A DNA stretch of 54,577 nucleotides from Opitutales bacterium (GTDB lineage: Bacteria > Verrucomicrobiota > Verrucomicrobiia > Opitutales > JABSRG01), in contig JABSRG010000016.1 in the NCBI GenBank assembly GCA_013215165.1, positions 1 to 54,577 on the forward strand, given 5' to 3'. The position numbers and the translations under genes are program-made. The notes below the pieces were generated by a model that made no database searches, was not told the origin of the DNA, and saw only the letters and a program-made list of their open reading frames with translations. This document shows positions 8,609 to 17,620 of this stretch, piece by piece. The number at the start of each line of letters is the position of its first letter. The first letter of the stretch is position 1.

Positions 8609-11600
8609 ATGACGATTTCAGTCCACTCCGATCTCCGCCAGAAAGACGAGGCGACCCACACTGAGCTGCATGCCACGCTAGCAGAGCGAATCATGATGCT
8701 CGACGGCGCCATGGGCACAATGATTCAACAACATAAATTGGAAGAGGCTGACTTCCGTGGCGAACGGTTTGCCGACCATCATTCAGATTTAAAGGGCAAT
8801 AATGAGCTCTTGGTTTTCACCAGGCCAGAAATCATTGCGGACATTCACCGCGGATTCATGGAGGCCGGCTCTGACATCATTGAGACCAACACTTTTTCTG
8901 GGACGCGCCTATCCCAAGCAGACTATGAACTCGAAGACATCGTCCCAGAGCTCAATCAAGTCGCCGCTCGTCTGGCGGTCGACACGGCCCAAAAATTCAT
9001 GGAGGAAAACCCGGGGCGCAAAGTCTACATTGCCGGAGCGATTGGCCCGACGACCAAGACGCTCTCGCTATCGCCCGACGTCAATGCTCCGGAATACCGC
9101 GCGGTTTCCTGGCAAGACGTGTACGACAGCTATTATGAGCAAATCGTCCACCTCGTCGAAGGCGGCGTGGATATTCTGATGCCAGAAACGGTGTTCGACA
9201 CCCTCAATCTAAAGGCCTGCCTGTTTGCAATCGACGACTTCTTCAAGGCAACCGGCCGTCGCCTACCTGTCATCGTTTCTGTCACGATTACTGATGCTTC
9301 TGGCCGAACGCTTTCGGGCCAAACAACCGAGGCATTTTGGAACTCAATAGCCCATGCCCGCCCCTTTTGCGTCGGTATCAATTGTGCCCTTGGAGCAGCC
9401 GACATGCGTCCGTATGTCGAGACCCTCGCTAAGATCGCAGATTGCTATGTGCACGTCTACCCCAATGCCGGCTTGCCTAACCCGCTTTCAGAAACCGGTT
9501 ACGACGACACACCTGAAAACATGCGTAGTGTTTTAGGCGAGTTCGCTCAAGATGGCCTACTCAATATCGTTGGGGGGTGTTGTGGCACCACGCCGGGGCA
9601 TATCGGTGAGATCGCCTTCGGTGCTCAAAATGCCGCGCCGCGTCGCCTACCCGAGCGCTCAAGTGCCATGCAGCTCAGCGGTCTCGAGCCTTACAAAATC
9701 GGGGACACCGCTATGCAGTCTTTTGTCATGATCGGCGAGCGCACCAACGTCACCGGTTCACCGCGCTTCAAAAAATTGATCAAAAAAGGCGACTTCGAAA
9801 CAGCTTTATCGGTAGCCCGTCAGCAAGTTGAGAATGGGGCTAATGTCATCGATATCAACTTCGATGAAGGTATGATCGACGGCGTCGCCAGTATGCGCCA
9901 GTTCCTCCGACTCGTCGCCTCCGAACCCGACATTTCCAAGGTTCCCATCATGATCGACAGCTCGAAATTCGAGATCATCGAAGAGGGCCTTCAGAACATT
10001 CAAGGCAAGCCCATCGTCAACTCCATCAGTCTCAAGGAGGGGGAAGAAAAGTTCGTCGAACAGGCAAAACTCGTGCACCAATACGGCGCGGCAGCAGTGG
10101 TCATGGCCTTCGACGAAAAAGGCCAAGCGGCCACACGTGCAGATAAGGTCCGCATCTGCCAACGCGCTTATAAAATCCTGGTCGAAGAAGCTGGCTTTCC
10201 ACCCGAGGACATCATTTTTGATCCTAACATCCTTACGGTCGGCACCGGTATCGAGGAGCACAATACCTATGCAGTCGACTTCATCGAGGCCACTCGAGAG
10301 ATCAAGGCCACCTGCCCGTTCGCCAAAATATCGGGCGGGGTGAGTAATATTTCCTTTTCTTTCAGAGGAAACAATCCCGTGCGCGAAGCCATGCACGCGG
10401 CATTTCTCTACCATGCCATTCAAGCCGGCATGGATATGGGCATCGTCAATGCGGGCATGTTAGCCGTCTATGACGAAGTCGATAAAGAGCTCCTCGAACT
10501 CGTCGAAGATGTCCTCCTCAATCGTCGCTCCGACGCGACGGAACGCCTCATCGACGCAGCTCCGCGTTTCGCCGAATCCGGTGAAAAAACAGAAGACACC
10601 ACTAAAAACGAGTGGCGCAACCAATCCGTCCACGAGCGTCTTAAACATGCGCTCGTCAAGGGCATCGTCGATCATATCGATGGAGACACGGAGGAAGCGC
10701 GCCAGCAATTCGAGCGTCCCCTCGAGGTCATTGAAGGTCCCCTCATGGACGGCATGTCCGTGGTCGGTGATCTATTTGGTGCCGGAAAGATGTTTCTGCC
10801 CCAGGTCGTAAAGAGCGCGCGGGTCATGAAAAAAGCGGTGGCCTATCTTCTCCCTTACATGGAGGAGGAAAAGGAGCGAGCCGGTAGCACCGCCAAAACA
10901 CAGGGCACCTTTCTCATCGCGACTGTGAAAGGCGACGTCCATGATATCGGAAAGAACATCGTGGCAGTCGTCCTGGCCTGTAATAACTTTGAAGTGCACG
11001 ACATGGGCGTGATGGTGCCCTGCGATCAAGTCCTCGCCAAAGCCAAAGAAATCGGCGCAGATGTGATCGGTCTCAGCGGTCTGATCACTCCATCCCTCGA
11101 CGAGATGATTTACGTAGCCAAAGAGATGGAACGTGAGGAGTTCTCCGTGCCCCTGTTTATCGGCGGCGCCACGACATCGGCAGCGCACACCGCTGTAAAA
11201 ATTGCACCCAACTACGGCCAACCGGTCGTCCACATTCCCGACGCTAGCCGGGTTGTGAATGTGTTGAACAATCTACTGAGCCCGACCCTGAGTAAAGAGA
11301 CACGGACTGAAATCGCTGAAAAGCAGACCAAGATTCGCGAAGATTTTTACGGCAATCGGGAAAAGGCACCCCTGACTCCCATCGCAGCAGCAAGGGCAAA
11401 CGCGTTTAAGCCTAAGTGGGATGCCCACTTACCTGAAAAGCCTTCATTTACCGGCACAAAGGTTTACGAAAGCCTCGACCTCAACGCTTTGTTACCGCTT
11501 ATCGACTGGACACCGTTCTTCGCAACTTGGGAGCTGCGCGGGCGCTATCCTAAGATTTTCGACGACCCCAAGGTCGGCGGCGAGGCACGCAAACTTTTCG

Positions 11601-12343
11601 ATGACGCCAACGTGATGCTCAAGGATGTGATCGAAAACGAGCGCTTTCATGCGCGCGGAGTCGTGCGGATCGAAGCTGCCAACGCTGTCGACGATGATAT
11701 CGAAGTCTACACCGACGAGAGCCGCAGCACTGTGGATCGTATGTTTCACACCCTCCGCCAGCAGGGCGAACGCTCAGATGGGCGCCCACACTACGCCCTC
11801 TCGGATTTCATTGCTCCCAAATCCACGGGCCTTGCAGACTACATTGGTGGCTTTGCTGTGACAACAGGCCACGGCGTAGAAGAATACGCCAAGGAATTCG
11901 AAGACGATCACGACGATTACAACAGCATCCTAGCCAAAGCGGTCGGCGACCGTCTAGCCGAGGCATTCGCCGAGTGGATGCATCGAGAAGTCCGTAAGAT
12001 CTGGGGCTACGGCCATGATGAGAACTTCAGTAACGAAGAGCTGATCAAGGAAAAATACCGCGGCATCCGCCCAGCGGCCGGTTACCCGGCGTGCCCCGAC
12101 CACACCGAAAAACGTGCCCTGTTCGATTGGCTCCAAGCCGAAAAGTATACCGGTATCGAGCTCACCGAGAGCTTCGCCATGACTCCAGCTAGTTCAGTTA
12201 GCGGCCTTTATTTCTGCCACCCAGAGTCCCGCTATTTCAGCGTCGGCAAGCTTGATAAAGATCAGATCGAAGACTATGCTGCTCGGAAGCAAATGGATCT
12301 TACGACGGTGGAACGCTGGCTGTCCCCGTATCTGGATTATTAG
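8609..12343 (+). CDS. metH: cobalamin-dependent methionine synthase
   Basis: A 1244-residue full-length MetH, which methylates homocysteine from methyl-tetrahydrofolate through cobalamin. In order: homocysteine methyltransferase domain (about 25-340; DGAMGTM, zinc Cys in GINCALGA and [11 protein letters not shown] near 322), pterin-binding domain (about 365-620; [12 protein letters not shown]), B12 cap, B12 domain with GDVHDIGKN (cobalt-ligating His about 778) and [14 protein letters not shown], and the AdoMet reactivation domain ending in [15 protein letters not shown] (about 1150) and [17 protein letters not shown] start at ATG 8609, preceded by AAGGAT, and not at the upstream in-frame TTG 8552, whose extra residues are unlike the family. 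It is divergent from cobalamin uptake genes; a MetF-like gene lies 4 kb away. Confidence 0.97.
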   Translation: MTISVHSDLRQKDEATHTELHATLAERIMMLDGAMGTMIQQHKLEEADFRGERFADHHSDLKGNNELLVFTRPEIIADIHRGFMEAGSDIIETNTFSGTRLSQADYELEDIVPELNQVAARLAVDTAQKFMEENPGRKVYIAGAIGPTTKTLSLSPDVNAPEYRAVSWQDVYDSYYEQIVHLVEGGVDILMPETVFDTLNLKACLFAIDDFFKATGRRLPVIVSVTITDASGRTLSGQTTEAFWNSIAHARPFCVGINCALGAADMRPYVETLAKIADCYVHVYPNAGLPNPLSETGYDDTPENMRSVLGEFAQDGLLNIVGGCCGTTPGHIGEIAFGAQNAAPRRLPERSSAMQLSGLEPYKIGDTAMQSFVMIGERTNVTGSPRFKKLIKKGDFETALSVARQQVENGANVIDINFDEGMIDGVASMRQFLRLVASEPDISKVPIMIDSSKFEIIEEGLQNIQGKPIVNSISLKEGEEKFVEQAKLVHQYGAAAVVMAFDEKGQAATRADKVRICQRAYKILVEEAGFPPEDIIFDPNILTVGTGIEEHNTYAVDFIEATREIKATCPFAKISGGVSNISFSFRGNNPVREAMHAAFLYHAIQAGMDMGIVNAGMLAVYDEVDKELLELVEDVLLNRRSDATERLIDAAPRFAESGEKTEDTTKNEWRNQSVHERLKHALVKGIVDHIDGDTEEARQQFERPLEVIEGPLMDGMSVVGDLFGAGKMFLPQVVKSARVMKKAVAYLLPYMEEEKERAGSTAKTQGTFLIATVKGDVHDIGKNIVAVVLACNNFEVHDMGVMVPCDQVLAKAKEIGADVIGLSGLITPSLDEMIYVAKEMEREEFSVPLFIGGATTSAAHTAVKIAPNYGQPVVHIPDASRVVNVLNNLLSPTLSKETRTEIAEKQTKIREDFYGNREKAPLTPIAAARANAFKPKWDAHLPEKPSFTGTKVYESLDLNALLPLIDWTPFFATWELRGRYPKIFDDPKVGGEARKLFDDANVMLKDVIENERFHARGVVRIEAANAVDDDIEVYTDESRSTVDRMFHTLRQQGERSDGRPHYALSDFIAPKSTGLADYIGGFAVTTGHGVEEYAKEFEDDHDDYNSILAKAVGDRLAEAFAEWMHREVRKIWGYGHDENFSNEELIKEKYRGIRPAAGYPACPDHTEKRALFDWLQAEKYTGIELTESFAMTPASSVSGLYFCHPESRYFSVGKLDKDQIEDYAARKQMDLTTVERWLSPYLDY

Positions 12344-12368
12344 ACCAGATCGGCGAAAATTTGATTTT

Positions 12369-12483
12369 GAGCTCAGATTAAAAGCGTAGAGTGATGGCGA
12401 CAGCCATTGCTTGACTTGAGCTTTGATCCGCACGAAGGCAATCGCTCTCGCGATCACCCTACTCAACATCAGTATGCCCCGCC
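12369..12483. repeat. intergenic repeat A, copy 1
   Basis: About 115 bp that recur at 39983-40096 with very few differences and, more degenerate, near 44315-44390. The copy is internally palindromic: GTAGAGTGATGGCGACAGCC at its left end is mirrored by the complement of GCTCTCGCGATCACCCTAC at its right end. It follows the metH stop by 26 bp and has no ORF. It behaves like a REP/BIME-type dispersed intergenic element. Confidence 0.85.
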
Positions 12484-12487
12484 CGCG

Positions 12488-12572
12488 TTGTAGCCGACCC
12501 GCTCTGTCGGGGCGCCGGCCGTTACTCCGATCCACACCGAAGCCGCGAGCCGACAGAGCGGCTCCGCTACAA
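12488..12572. repeat. intergenic repeat B, copy 1 (inverted repeat)
   Basis: The 23-nt arms 12488-12510 and 12550-12572 are complementary at 21 of 23 positions and share the core CCGCTCTGTCGG. A related inverted repeat lies at 44472-44553, again right after a copy of repeat A. The rest of this 458-bp gap (12573-12717) shows no ORF or clear signal. Confidence 0.8.
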
Positions 12573-12717
12573 GAAGGGCACCGATGGGTAACAGCGATGG
12601 CGAGTAATCGCTCCTCTTTTTTGCGTCGCTATTTGTCGGTGCTGTCAAAACGACAGCCAGAAGATCTCCCCGTCCCCTTAATTACCCCCACCACCAACTT
12701 AGTCCAAATAATAAGCT

Positions 12718-12750
12718 AGCCGGTCGTCTCGCTGAGACGACCGGCTGTTT
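12718..12750. terminator. strong hairpin between convergent genes, likely bidirectional terminator
   Basis: Perfect 13-bp stem AGCCGGTCGTCTC (12718-12730) and its complement (12734-12746) with a 3-nt loop, followed by GTTT. It lies between metH (+) and the DUF3016 gene (-). The T-run is short, so termination efficiency is uncertain. Confidence 0.65.
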
Positions 12751-12801
12751 GGTAATGGAAGATTAAAGTTCCACAGCCTCACGAAAAATCTGAGCAAACT
12801 A

Positions 12802-13317
12802 TCAGATCTTCGTCTCGCGCTTTAGGCTGCGCAACCAATCGCGCACCATTTCGGTCTCATACTCATACCGATCTCGGTGCACTGGGTTTTGATGTCCAAA
12901 AAGGAAACCGACATCGGAGATACGTTTCTTATCGTCCTCTGCGAGAACGTTGCCTTCGGCGTCGCTGAGGGTAAAACTGAATGTCATAGCAGGCGGGTAG
13001 ATACTCTTGATAACCCGGATCTCCTGGGCTCTTGCGAAATCTACACGACCTGCCAAATCCACGTCTACAATATCCATGGTCAGTTGGGTGCCCTCAGGAA
13101 ACTGCCGCTTCACGTATTTTTGAACCTCACGCTCGATAGCCGGCTTGAATTGCTTGAGTTCGTGGATCGGACCACCCGTTGTGCTGCGGACATCACGATA
13201 CTTGTCGGTGTTACTCCACGTGATCGTAACGGATTCATTTTCTTCCTCAGCTGACAAGGGAGCCGCCAGAAGGACTCCCGCAATAAGTGCAAAAAGCAGA
13301 GATGGTAGCGTTTTCAT
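12802..13317 (-). CDS. DUF3016 domain-containing exported protein
   Basis: A 171-residue protein with a signal peptide (cleavage after PLSAEE). The mature part matches DUF3016: TITWSNTDKYRDVRS near residue 32, then the conserved TMDIVDVDLAGRVDFA (about 80-95), IRVIKSIYPPAMTFSFTL and the C-terminal ISDVGFLFG. The domain occurs in small periplasmic proteins of Gammaproteobacteria and others, with no known role. The gene stands alone on the minus strand, with a strong hairpin after the neighbouring repeats. No active-site pattern is visible. Confidence 0.85.
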   Translation of the reverse strand: MKTLPSLLFALIAGVLLAAPLSAEEENESVTITWSNTDKYRDVRSTTGGPIHELKQFKPAIEREVQKYVKRQFPEGTQLTMDIVDVDLAGRVDFARAQEIRVIKSIYPPAMTFSFTLSDAEGNVLAEDDKKRISDVGFLFGHQNPVHRDRYEYETEMVRDWLRSLKRETKI

Positions 13318-13372
13318 GTGGTGATCTAGAGACCGTCGGATGCCGATTTAGTTCTGGGATTTTGATAATTCG

Positions 13373-14710
13373 CTAAAAATCTTCGATGACAGCATCTAGT
13401 TGTGCAAATAGTCCCAGAGCAAAGGGTTCTACTGTCCGCTGATCTCCATGTTGTTCGCCTTCGCCTCTCTTATTGTTGGGTGCGACGCAACCGAGCCAAC
13501 CATCGGGTTCAAGGTGGCTAAGGATACCAATGTAAGCACGCTTTGCGGCTTCGGTTGCCCGCTGATCCAACAGGCCCATTCGGTATCCGGTCACGAGAGC
13601 GGCACCAATCCCAGAAGATCCAGACGTATCAGGTTTCTTCCCTGCTTCATCAAGGAAATTGTCCCAGAGACCATCTGCACGCTGCCGAGATATCAATACA
13701 TCAGCTACTTCAATCAAGTGTTCACAAAGTTCTGGGGCCGAGTCTTTTCCCAGTGTCTCGAGCGTTCTTGCCAAACCGAGAAAATACCAACAATTACCAC
13801 GAGTCCAGTTCTTGAAACTCAGCTCACCCAACTCATTACGTAAGTATATATTTGAATCATGATACAGGGCTTCTCTCCTGAGACATGACTGAGTAATCGC
13901 TTTTTGAGCCAAATTTGAGTCGTCTAGCAACTTCGAGATAATGGCCATGGGGTAAGCAACCGTATAATTCCCTTCGGCAGAGATGAGGTTTCCATCCATG
14001 ATCATACCCTTGGAATGTGTTTTTGATTCCCAGAATTCGATAGCCAGGTCGATTGAAGGATGGTCTGGATAGAAACGTGCTATGACTGCAACAGGTAGAG
14101 TTACTTCGATCCCTGTGAACCTGTTGTTCACTTTTTGACCCCGTGCGTTTTGATAAGAGAGAGATCGCTCATCTAGATAACGGCTTAACCAAAGTTTGAT
14201 AGCATCCTCCCAATTTTTGTCAGGCGATTTTTTAGCTTGCTCAACCATGCCTTCCAGAACGCAGCCTCCCATCCAACCAAACTGGCAAAAAGACTCCTCA
14301 CGCAATTTTCCCAGTGATGCTTGCTTTCGAATACCTAGTTCAGAATCGAGTTGGATAAATTTTGGACTTAACGGCGCTTCAGCCACAACCCAGACGTCTC
14401 CATCTCCAGTAATATTCTTTAGATAAATATCATGAATTCCTTCAGGAATCGGAATTCGGAGCTTTTGAGCATGTGAAATGTAGTCCCAGTGGACTCCAAA
14501 AGCCCAGCCACATGAACTGGAAAATTCTAATCTACTGAATCCACGGGAATCGCATGCAGTTGTCATGCTAAGAATACCTGAGTTCCGAGAGTTCCAAGAA
14601 AGCCTTGTACCTTGTTTTAGCATCACCGATTTAAATTGTCCCAAAGGAACCTGATCAGTTGCCGCTCCCTCCAGAACATTTGAAAAATCAACCGGTATTT
14701 CGTTATCCAT
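13373..14710 (-). CDS. GH88/GH105-like six-hairpin glycosidase family protein
   Basis: A 445-residue protein without a signal peptide, so probably cytoplasmic. The C-terminal two thirds look like the (alpha/alpha)6 barrel of GH88/GH105 unsaturated glucuronyl/rhamnogalacturonyl hydrolases: NWTRGNCWYFLGLARTLE matches the family's WARGNGW region, and RQRADGLWDNFLDE followed by PDTSGSSGIGAALVTG matches its LQDPDGLW and ETSASA segments. The first ~130 residues are a beta-rich domain that is not part of the standard family, possibly carbohydrate-binding. GH105 enzymes release unsaturated uronic acids from polysaccharide-lyase products, which would fit a marine polysaccharide degrader. The substrate is unknown and the catalytic Asp could not be placed with confidence. 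It is divergent from the DtxR-type regulator. Confidence 0.6.
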   Translation of the reverse strand: MDNEIPVDFSNVLEGAATDQVPLGQFKSVMLKQGTRLSWNSRNSGILSMTTACDSRGFSRLEFSSSCGWAFGVHWDYISHAQKLRIPIPEGIHDIYLKNITGDGDVWVVAEAPLSPKFIQLDSELGIRKQASLGKLREESFCQFGWMGGCVLEGMVEQAKKSPDKNWEDAIKLWLSRYLDERSLSYQNARGQKVNNRFTGIEVTLPVAVIARFYPDHPSIDLAIEFWESKTHSKGMIMDGNLISAEGNYTVAYPMAIISKLLDDSNLAQKAITQSCLRREALYHDSNIYLRNELGELSFKNWTRGNCWYFLGLARTLETLGKDSAPELCEHLIEVADVLISRQRADGLWDNFLDEAGKKPDTSGSSGIGAALVTGYRMGLLDQRATEAAKRAYIGILSHLEPDGWLGCVAPNNKRGEGEQHGDQRTVEPFALGLFAQLDAVIEDF

Positions 14711-14814
14711 AATTTATTAAATCAACGCAATTGTAGGTACAAGAGATAATAACCCTTGGATAAAAATCTACTGTTTTCATTGCCCAAAGTTCAGCCTTCA
14801 AAATAGTGTAGCTA

Positions 14815-15477
14815 ATGCCGTCCACGACTGTCGAAAACTACCTAAAGCAGATCTTTCTCATTGCGCGAAAGAGCTCTGATCAGGTAGCCAGCATGGGCGC
14901 CGTTGCTCAGGCAATGGAAGTGGTGCCTGGCACAGCCACCACAATGGCAAAGAGTTTAGCCGAGTCGGGATTAGCTTTATATACTCCAAGGGTGGGCATC
15001 ACCCTCACAGCCGAGGGACAAAAGATTGCTATAAAGATGCTGCGCAGACACCGGCTAATTGAATATTTCTTAGTCGAAACCTTAGGAATGGACTGGTCCG
15101 AGATCCATGAGGAAGCCGAGCACTTAGAACACGCCATTTCCGATCGAGTGCTCGAATATATCGACAAATTCCTTGGGCACCCCACGACCGATCCACACGG
15201 CGATGTAATCCCATCTGCTGAAGGGGAATTCCATTTTCGGAAAATAGAACCATTATCTGAAGTAGGAGAAGGCGAAGCATTCGTCATCGCTCAACTCATA
15301 GATCAAGATTCGAAATTCCTCCGTTTTGCTGAAAGCAACCAATTGGTTCCCAGTACCAACATGCGACTGATCCAACGCGACGAGATGGCGGCTTGCTTGA
15401 TCCTGCAATTCGCAAAATCAGAACGAAAGATTACCCTGGGAATTCCGGCGGCCCAAAAAATTCTCGTGGAGCGCTAA
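14815..15477 (+). CDS. DtxR/MntR-family metal-dependent transcriptional regulator
   Basis: A 220-residue regulator with the DtxR layout. A winged helix covers residues 1-65 (VENYLKQIFLIA, GAVAQAMEVVPGTATTMAKSLAESGLA). The metal-binding dimerisation domain covers about 70-140 (MLRRHRLIEYFLVETLGMDW, EEAEHLEHAISDRVLEYID, GHPTTDPHGDVIP; the His/Glu/Asp ligands are in place). The C-terminal extension resembles an FeoA/SH3-like domain. Such proteins repress iron or manganese uptake genes when metal-loaded. No metal transporter is adjacent here. The gene is followed after 21 bp by xth and appears to lead that operon, so its targets are probably elsewhere. Confidence 0.85.
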   Translation: MPSTTVENYLKQIFLIARKSSDQVASMGAVAQAMEVVPGTATTMAKSLAESGLALYTPRVGITLTAEGQKIAIKMLRRHRLIEYFLVETLGMDWSEIHEEAEHLEHAISDRVLEYIDKFLGHPTTDPHGDVIPSAEGEFHFRKIEPLSEVGEGEAFVIAQLIDQDSKFLRFAESNQLVPSTNMRLIQRDEMAACLILQFAKSERKITLGIPAAQKILVER

Positions 15478-15498
15478 GCTCCAAGACCCAGCTCAACT

Positions 15499-16260
15499 AT
15501 GAAGATCATTTCTTGGAACGTGAACGGCATTCGAGCCGCTATGAAAAAAGATGCAGAAGCGGCCTTGTTGGGACTCGAAGTCGATGTGATTTGCTTGCAA
15601 GAGACTAAAGTCAACGAAGGCACACGTCCCGATGTGTTGAAAGAGACGCACCCCTTTCAATTCTGGAATTACGCTGAAAAAAAGGGATACAGCGGCACAG
15701 CTATTCTTTCGCAAACTGAGCCGATCGGGGTAATATTCGGTTTGGGTATCGAAGTACATGATACTGAAGGGCGTGTGGTCATCGCAGAGTATGCCGATTT
15801 TTACATCGTATCGGTATACACACCCAATTCTCAAAATGCATTGGCACGGTTAGACTATCGTATCGATGGATGGGATGTGGCTTTCCGCGAAAAAATGCGG
15901 GAGCTCGATGCCAAAAAACCCGTGATTTTCTGTGGGGACCTCAATGTAGCTCATGAAGAGATCGATCTGAGGAATCCCAAAACCAACCAAAAGAACGCCG
16001 GCTTCACCCCCCAGGAGCGACTGAGCTTGAGCCAGACGCTAGACGCCGGCTTCGTCGATACCTTTCGCGCCCAACATCCAGGCGAGCCAGACCACTACAG
16101 TTGGTGGAGCTACCGGGCGGGTGCACGGGCCAGAAACGTGGGATGGCGCATCGATTACGTCTGCTGTAGCGTGCGTCTATTTCCGCGCGTGGAGACTTCA
16201 TTTATACATCCAGAGATTATAGGCTCAGACCATTGCCCCGTCGGAATCACTCTCAAGTAA
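15499..16260 (+). CDS. xth: exodeoxyribonuclease III (AP endonuclease)
   Basis: A 253-residue EEP-fold nuclease of the Xth/ExoA type, acting on abasic and damaged DNA in base excision repair. Family landmarks are all present: MKIISWNVNGIRA at the start, LQETK (metal-binding Glu), YSGTAILS, FCGDLNVAHEEIDL, DTFRAQHP, the tandem YSWWSYRAGARARNVGWRIDY, and the catalytic C-terminal SDHCPVG. Length is normal. It starts 21 bp after the DtxR-type regulator and ends 3 bp before the FmdB-like gene, so the three are probably one transcript. Confidence 0.95.
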   Translation: MKIISWNVNGIRAAMKKDAEAALLGLEVDVICLQETKVNEGTRPDVLKETHPFQFWNYAEKKGYSGTAILSQTEPIGVIFGLGIEVHDTEGRVVIAEYADFYIVSVYTPNSQNALARLDYRIDGWDVAFREKMRELDAKKPVIFCGDLNVAHEEIDLRNPKTNQKNAGFTPQERLSLSQTLDAGFVDTFRAQHPGEPDHYSWWSYRAGARARNVGWRIDYVCCSVRLFPRVETSFIHPEIIGSDHCPVGITLK

Positions 16261-16263
16261 GCT

Positions 16264-16581
16264 ATGCCCATTTACCAATATCAGGTCATCAACGCAGACG
16301 GCTCGCCCGGTATCACTTTTGAAATCGAACAACGCATGAGCGAAGACGCACTTACCGAACACCCCATCACCGGAAAGCCAGTCAAACGCGTCTACTCTGC
16401 CCCAAACCTCACGACGCGCTACACACCCGGCGGCCTGGAGAAAAAACTTGATTCAAAGAACCTAGCACGCAACGGCTTCACCCGTTACGAGCGAGATAAA
16501 TTAACCGGAACCTACCACAAGACAGCCGGTTCGGACAAGTCGGCACCCGATGTCTTCAAAGGGCCGAAAACGGGTGGATAG
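16264..16581 (+). CDS. FmdB-like small protein lacking the zinc-ribbon cysteines
   Basis: A 105-residue protein whose first 55 residues align with the FmdB putative regulatory/zinc-ribbon family: MPIYQYQV for the usual MPIYEYRC, FEIEQRMSEDALTEHPITG for FEVLQ...LTECPECG, then KRVYSAP. All four Cys of the zinc ribbon are replaced (no Cys occurs in the protein), so it cannot bind zinc in the usual way. The remaining basic tail is low-complexity. It starts 3 bp after xth and is likely co-transcribed with it. The role is unknown. The family call rests on the conserved non-Cys positions. Confidence 0.65.
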   Translation: MPIYQYQVINADGSPGITFEIEQRMSEDALTEHPITGKPVKRVYSAPNLTTRYTPGGLEKKLDSKNLARNGFTRYERDKLTGTYHKTAGSDKSAPDVFKGPKTGG

Positions 16582-16595
16582 TAGTAAAATAAGAA

Positions 16596-16626
16596 ACCGC
16601 CAAGACTGTGATCAAGTCGAGGCGGT
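16596..16626. terminator. hairpin after the xth/FmdB-like operon
   Basis: ACCGCC (16596-16601) pairs with GGCGGT (16621-16626), with an inner GACT/AGTC helix. It begins 14 bp after the operon stop. There is no T-run, so it is a structured 3' end or a weak terminator only. Confidence 0.4.
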
Positions 16627-16780
16627 GACAGACACAGTCGTAGCCAACGTGGTGCCAACGGTGTTCAGCGAGGAAAATTAGATTAACGCGTAGCTCATTG
16701 AATATTAGAGATGAAAGACCTGATGATCGCGATCTCATAAGTCATCGCTGCTGGCCAAACTAACCTTGTTCTCCGGCACT

Positions 16781-17521
16781 TTACTTAGCGCCCTTAGAAG
16801 AGAGCTTTCTTTTCACAATAAGAAGGCTTACACAGCTAAGGGAAATAAGGGCCCAGGTTGACGGTTCAGGGATTGCCGTCACTGAATTAGTGAGAGCGTC
16901 GAGACCTGCTTGGGAAGTGTCGATCGAAGAGCCGACAAGGACAAAGGCAAATCTGTCGAGGAATTTCCCGTCTTCGCGGTTTGAGAAAGAGAAGGTGTAA
17001 TCAACATCTGCCAAGACACTGTAAGTGGTGGATGCCTCATTTGCCCATTCGAGTGCCCCTGTGTCTCCATAAAAATTCGACCGTGTGTAGGATCCAGTAT
17101 ATGCGCCCTCTGTGCCGAGTTCGTTGGGAACCCATACACTATCGTTACTGCCAGATTTTCCGCTTTCTCCGATATCATCAAAGGACCCAATGTAAGAGCG
17201 GCCGTAAAGCTGGTAGTCCCCTGCTTGGGAAAAGTTTATTGTGTAGGTAACTGTATCAACACCTGCCGCTGCGTCCGGTGTATCTGCGACTCCTTGAGTC
17301 AGTCCATGAGCCCAAACTCCAGAGCCGCCGCTAACACCAACGGGAGCGGTTACCGCGGTTCCAGCGTCAATGATGGACATATTTGAAAAAGTTTCGGCTA
17401 GTTCAGCTTCGAAGGCTAAGTAGTCTGTAGTTGTTTGGACTACCGTAGCAGCGCTGGCTTGCGCGGCACTCAAACCTAGAGCTATTGTAAATATTCTGTA
17501 GTAAGATAGTGATTTTTTCAT
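16781..17521 (-). CDS. PEP-CTERM sorting-signal exported protein
   Basis: A 246-residue secreted protein. I start it at ATG 17521, preceded by a good GAAGGAAT ribosome-binding site and followed directly by a Sec signal peptide ending AAQASA; an upstream in-frame start would bury that signal. The body is Ser/Gly/Thr-rich and beta-predicted. The C-terminus carries the PEP-CTERM signal: AIPEPSTWALISLS followed by a hydrophobic helix and the basic end VKRK. PEP-CTERM proteins are processed by exosortase, usually in organisms making exopolysaccharide. No exosortase is in the window. It is divergent from a LacI-type regulator, with a palindrome in between. Confidence 0.85.
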   Translation of the reverse strand: MKKSLSYYRIFTIALGLSAAQASAATVVQTTTDYLAFEAELAETFSNMSIIDAGTAVTAPVGVSGGSGVWAHGLTQGVADTPDAAAGVDTVTYTINFSQAGDYQLYGRSYIGSFDDIGESGKSGSNDSVWVPNELGTEGAYTGSYTRSNFYGDTGALEWANEASTTYSVLADVDYTFSFSNREDGKFLDRFAFVLVGSSIDTSQAGLDALTNSVTAIPEPSTWALISLSCVSLLIVKRKLSSKGAK

Positions 17522-17584
17522 CGGAATTCCTTCGGTTAACTGGATTGACTTCATCATAGACGGAATCCAAATGAGAGAAATATC

Positions 17585-17612
17585 CTTGAATACGAACAGG
17601 TTCGCATTCAAG
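17585..17612. promoter_or_regulatory. 28-bp operator-like palindrome between PEP-CTERM gene and lacI-type gene
   Basis: Arms CTTGAATACGAAC (17585-17597) and GTTCGCATTCAAG (17600-17612) are complementary at 12 of 13 positions around a 2-bp centre. The right arm covers the likely ribosome-binding region of the regulator (ATG 17621), and the element lies 64 bp upstream of the PEP-CTERM start. It suggests autoregulation and control of the divergent gene. Confidence 0.65.
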
Positions 17613-17620
17613 GTTTGCAG

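Noticed and set aside
9806-10423. 205-codon open frame on the minus strand inside metH
   Set aside because: It is antisense to conserved metH coding sequence, has no family resemblance, and is a shadow of the real gene.
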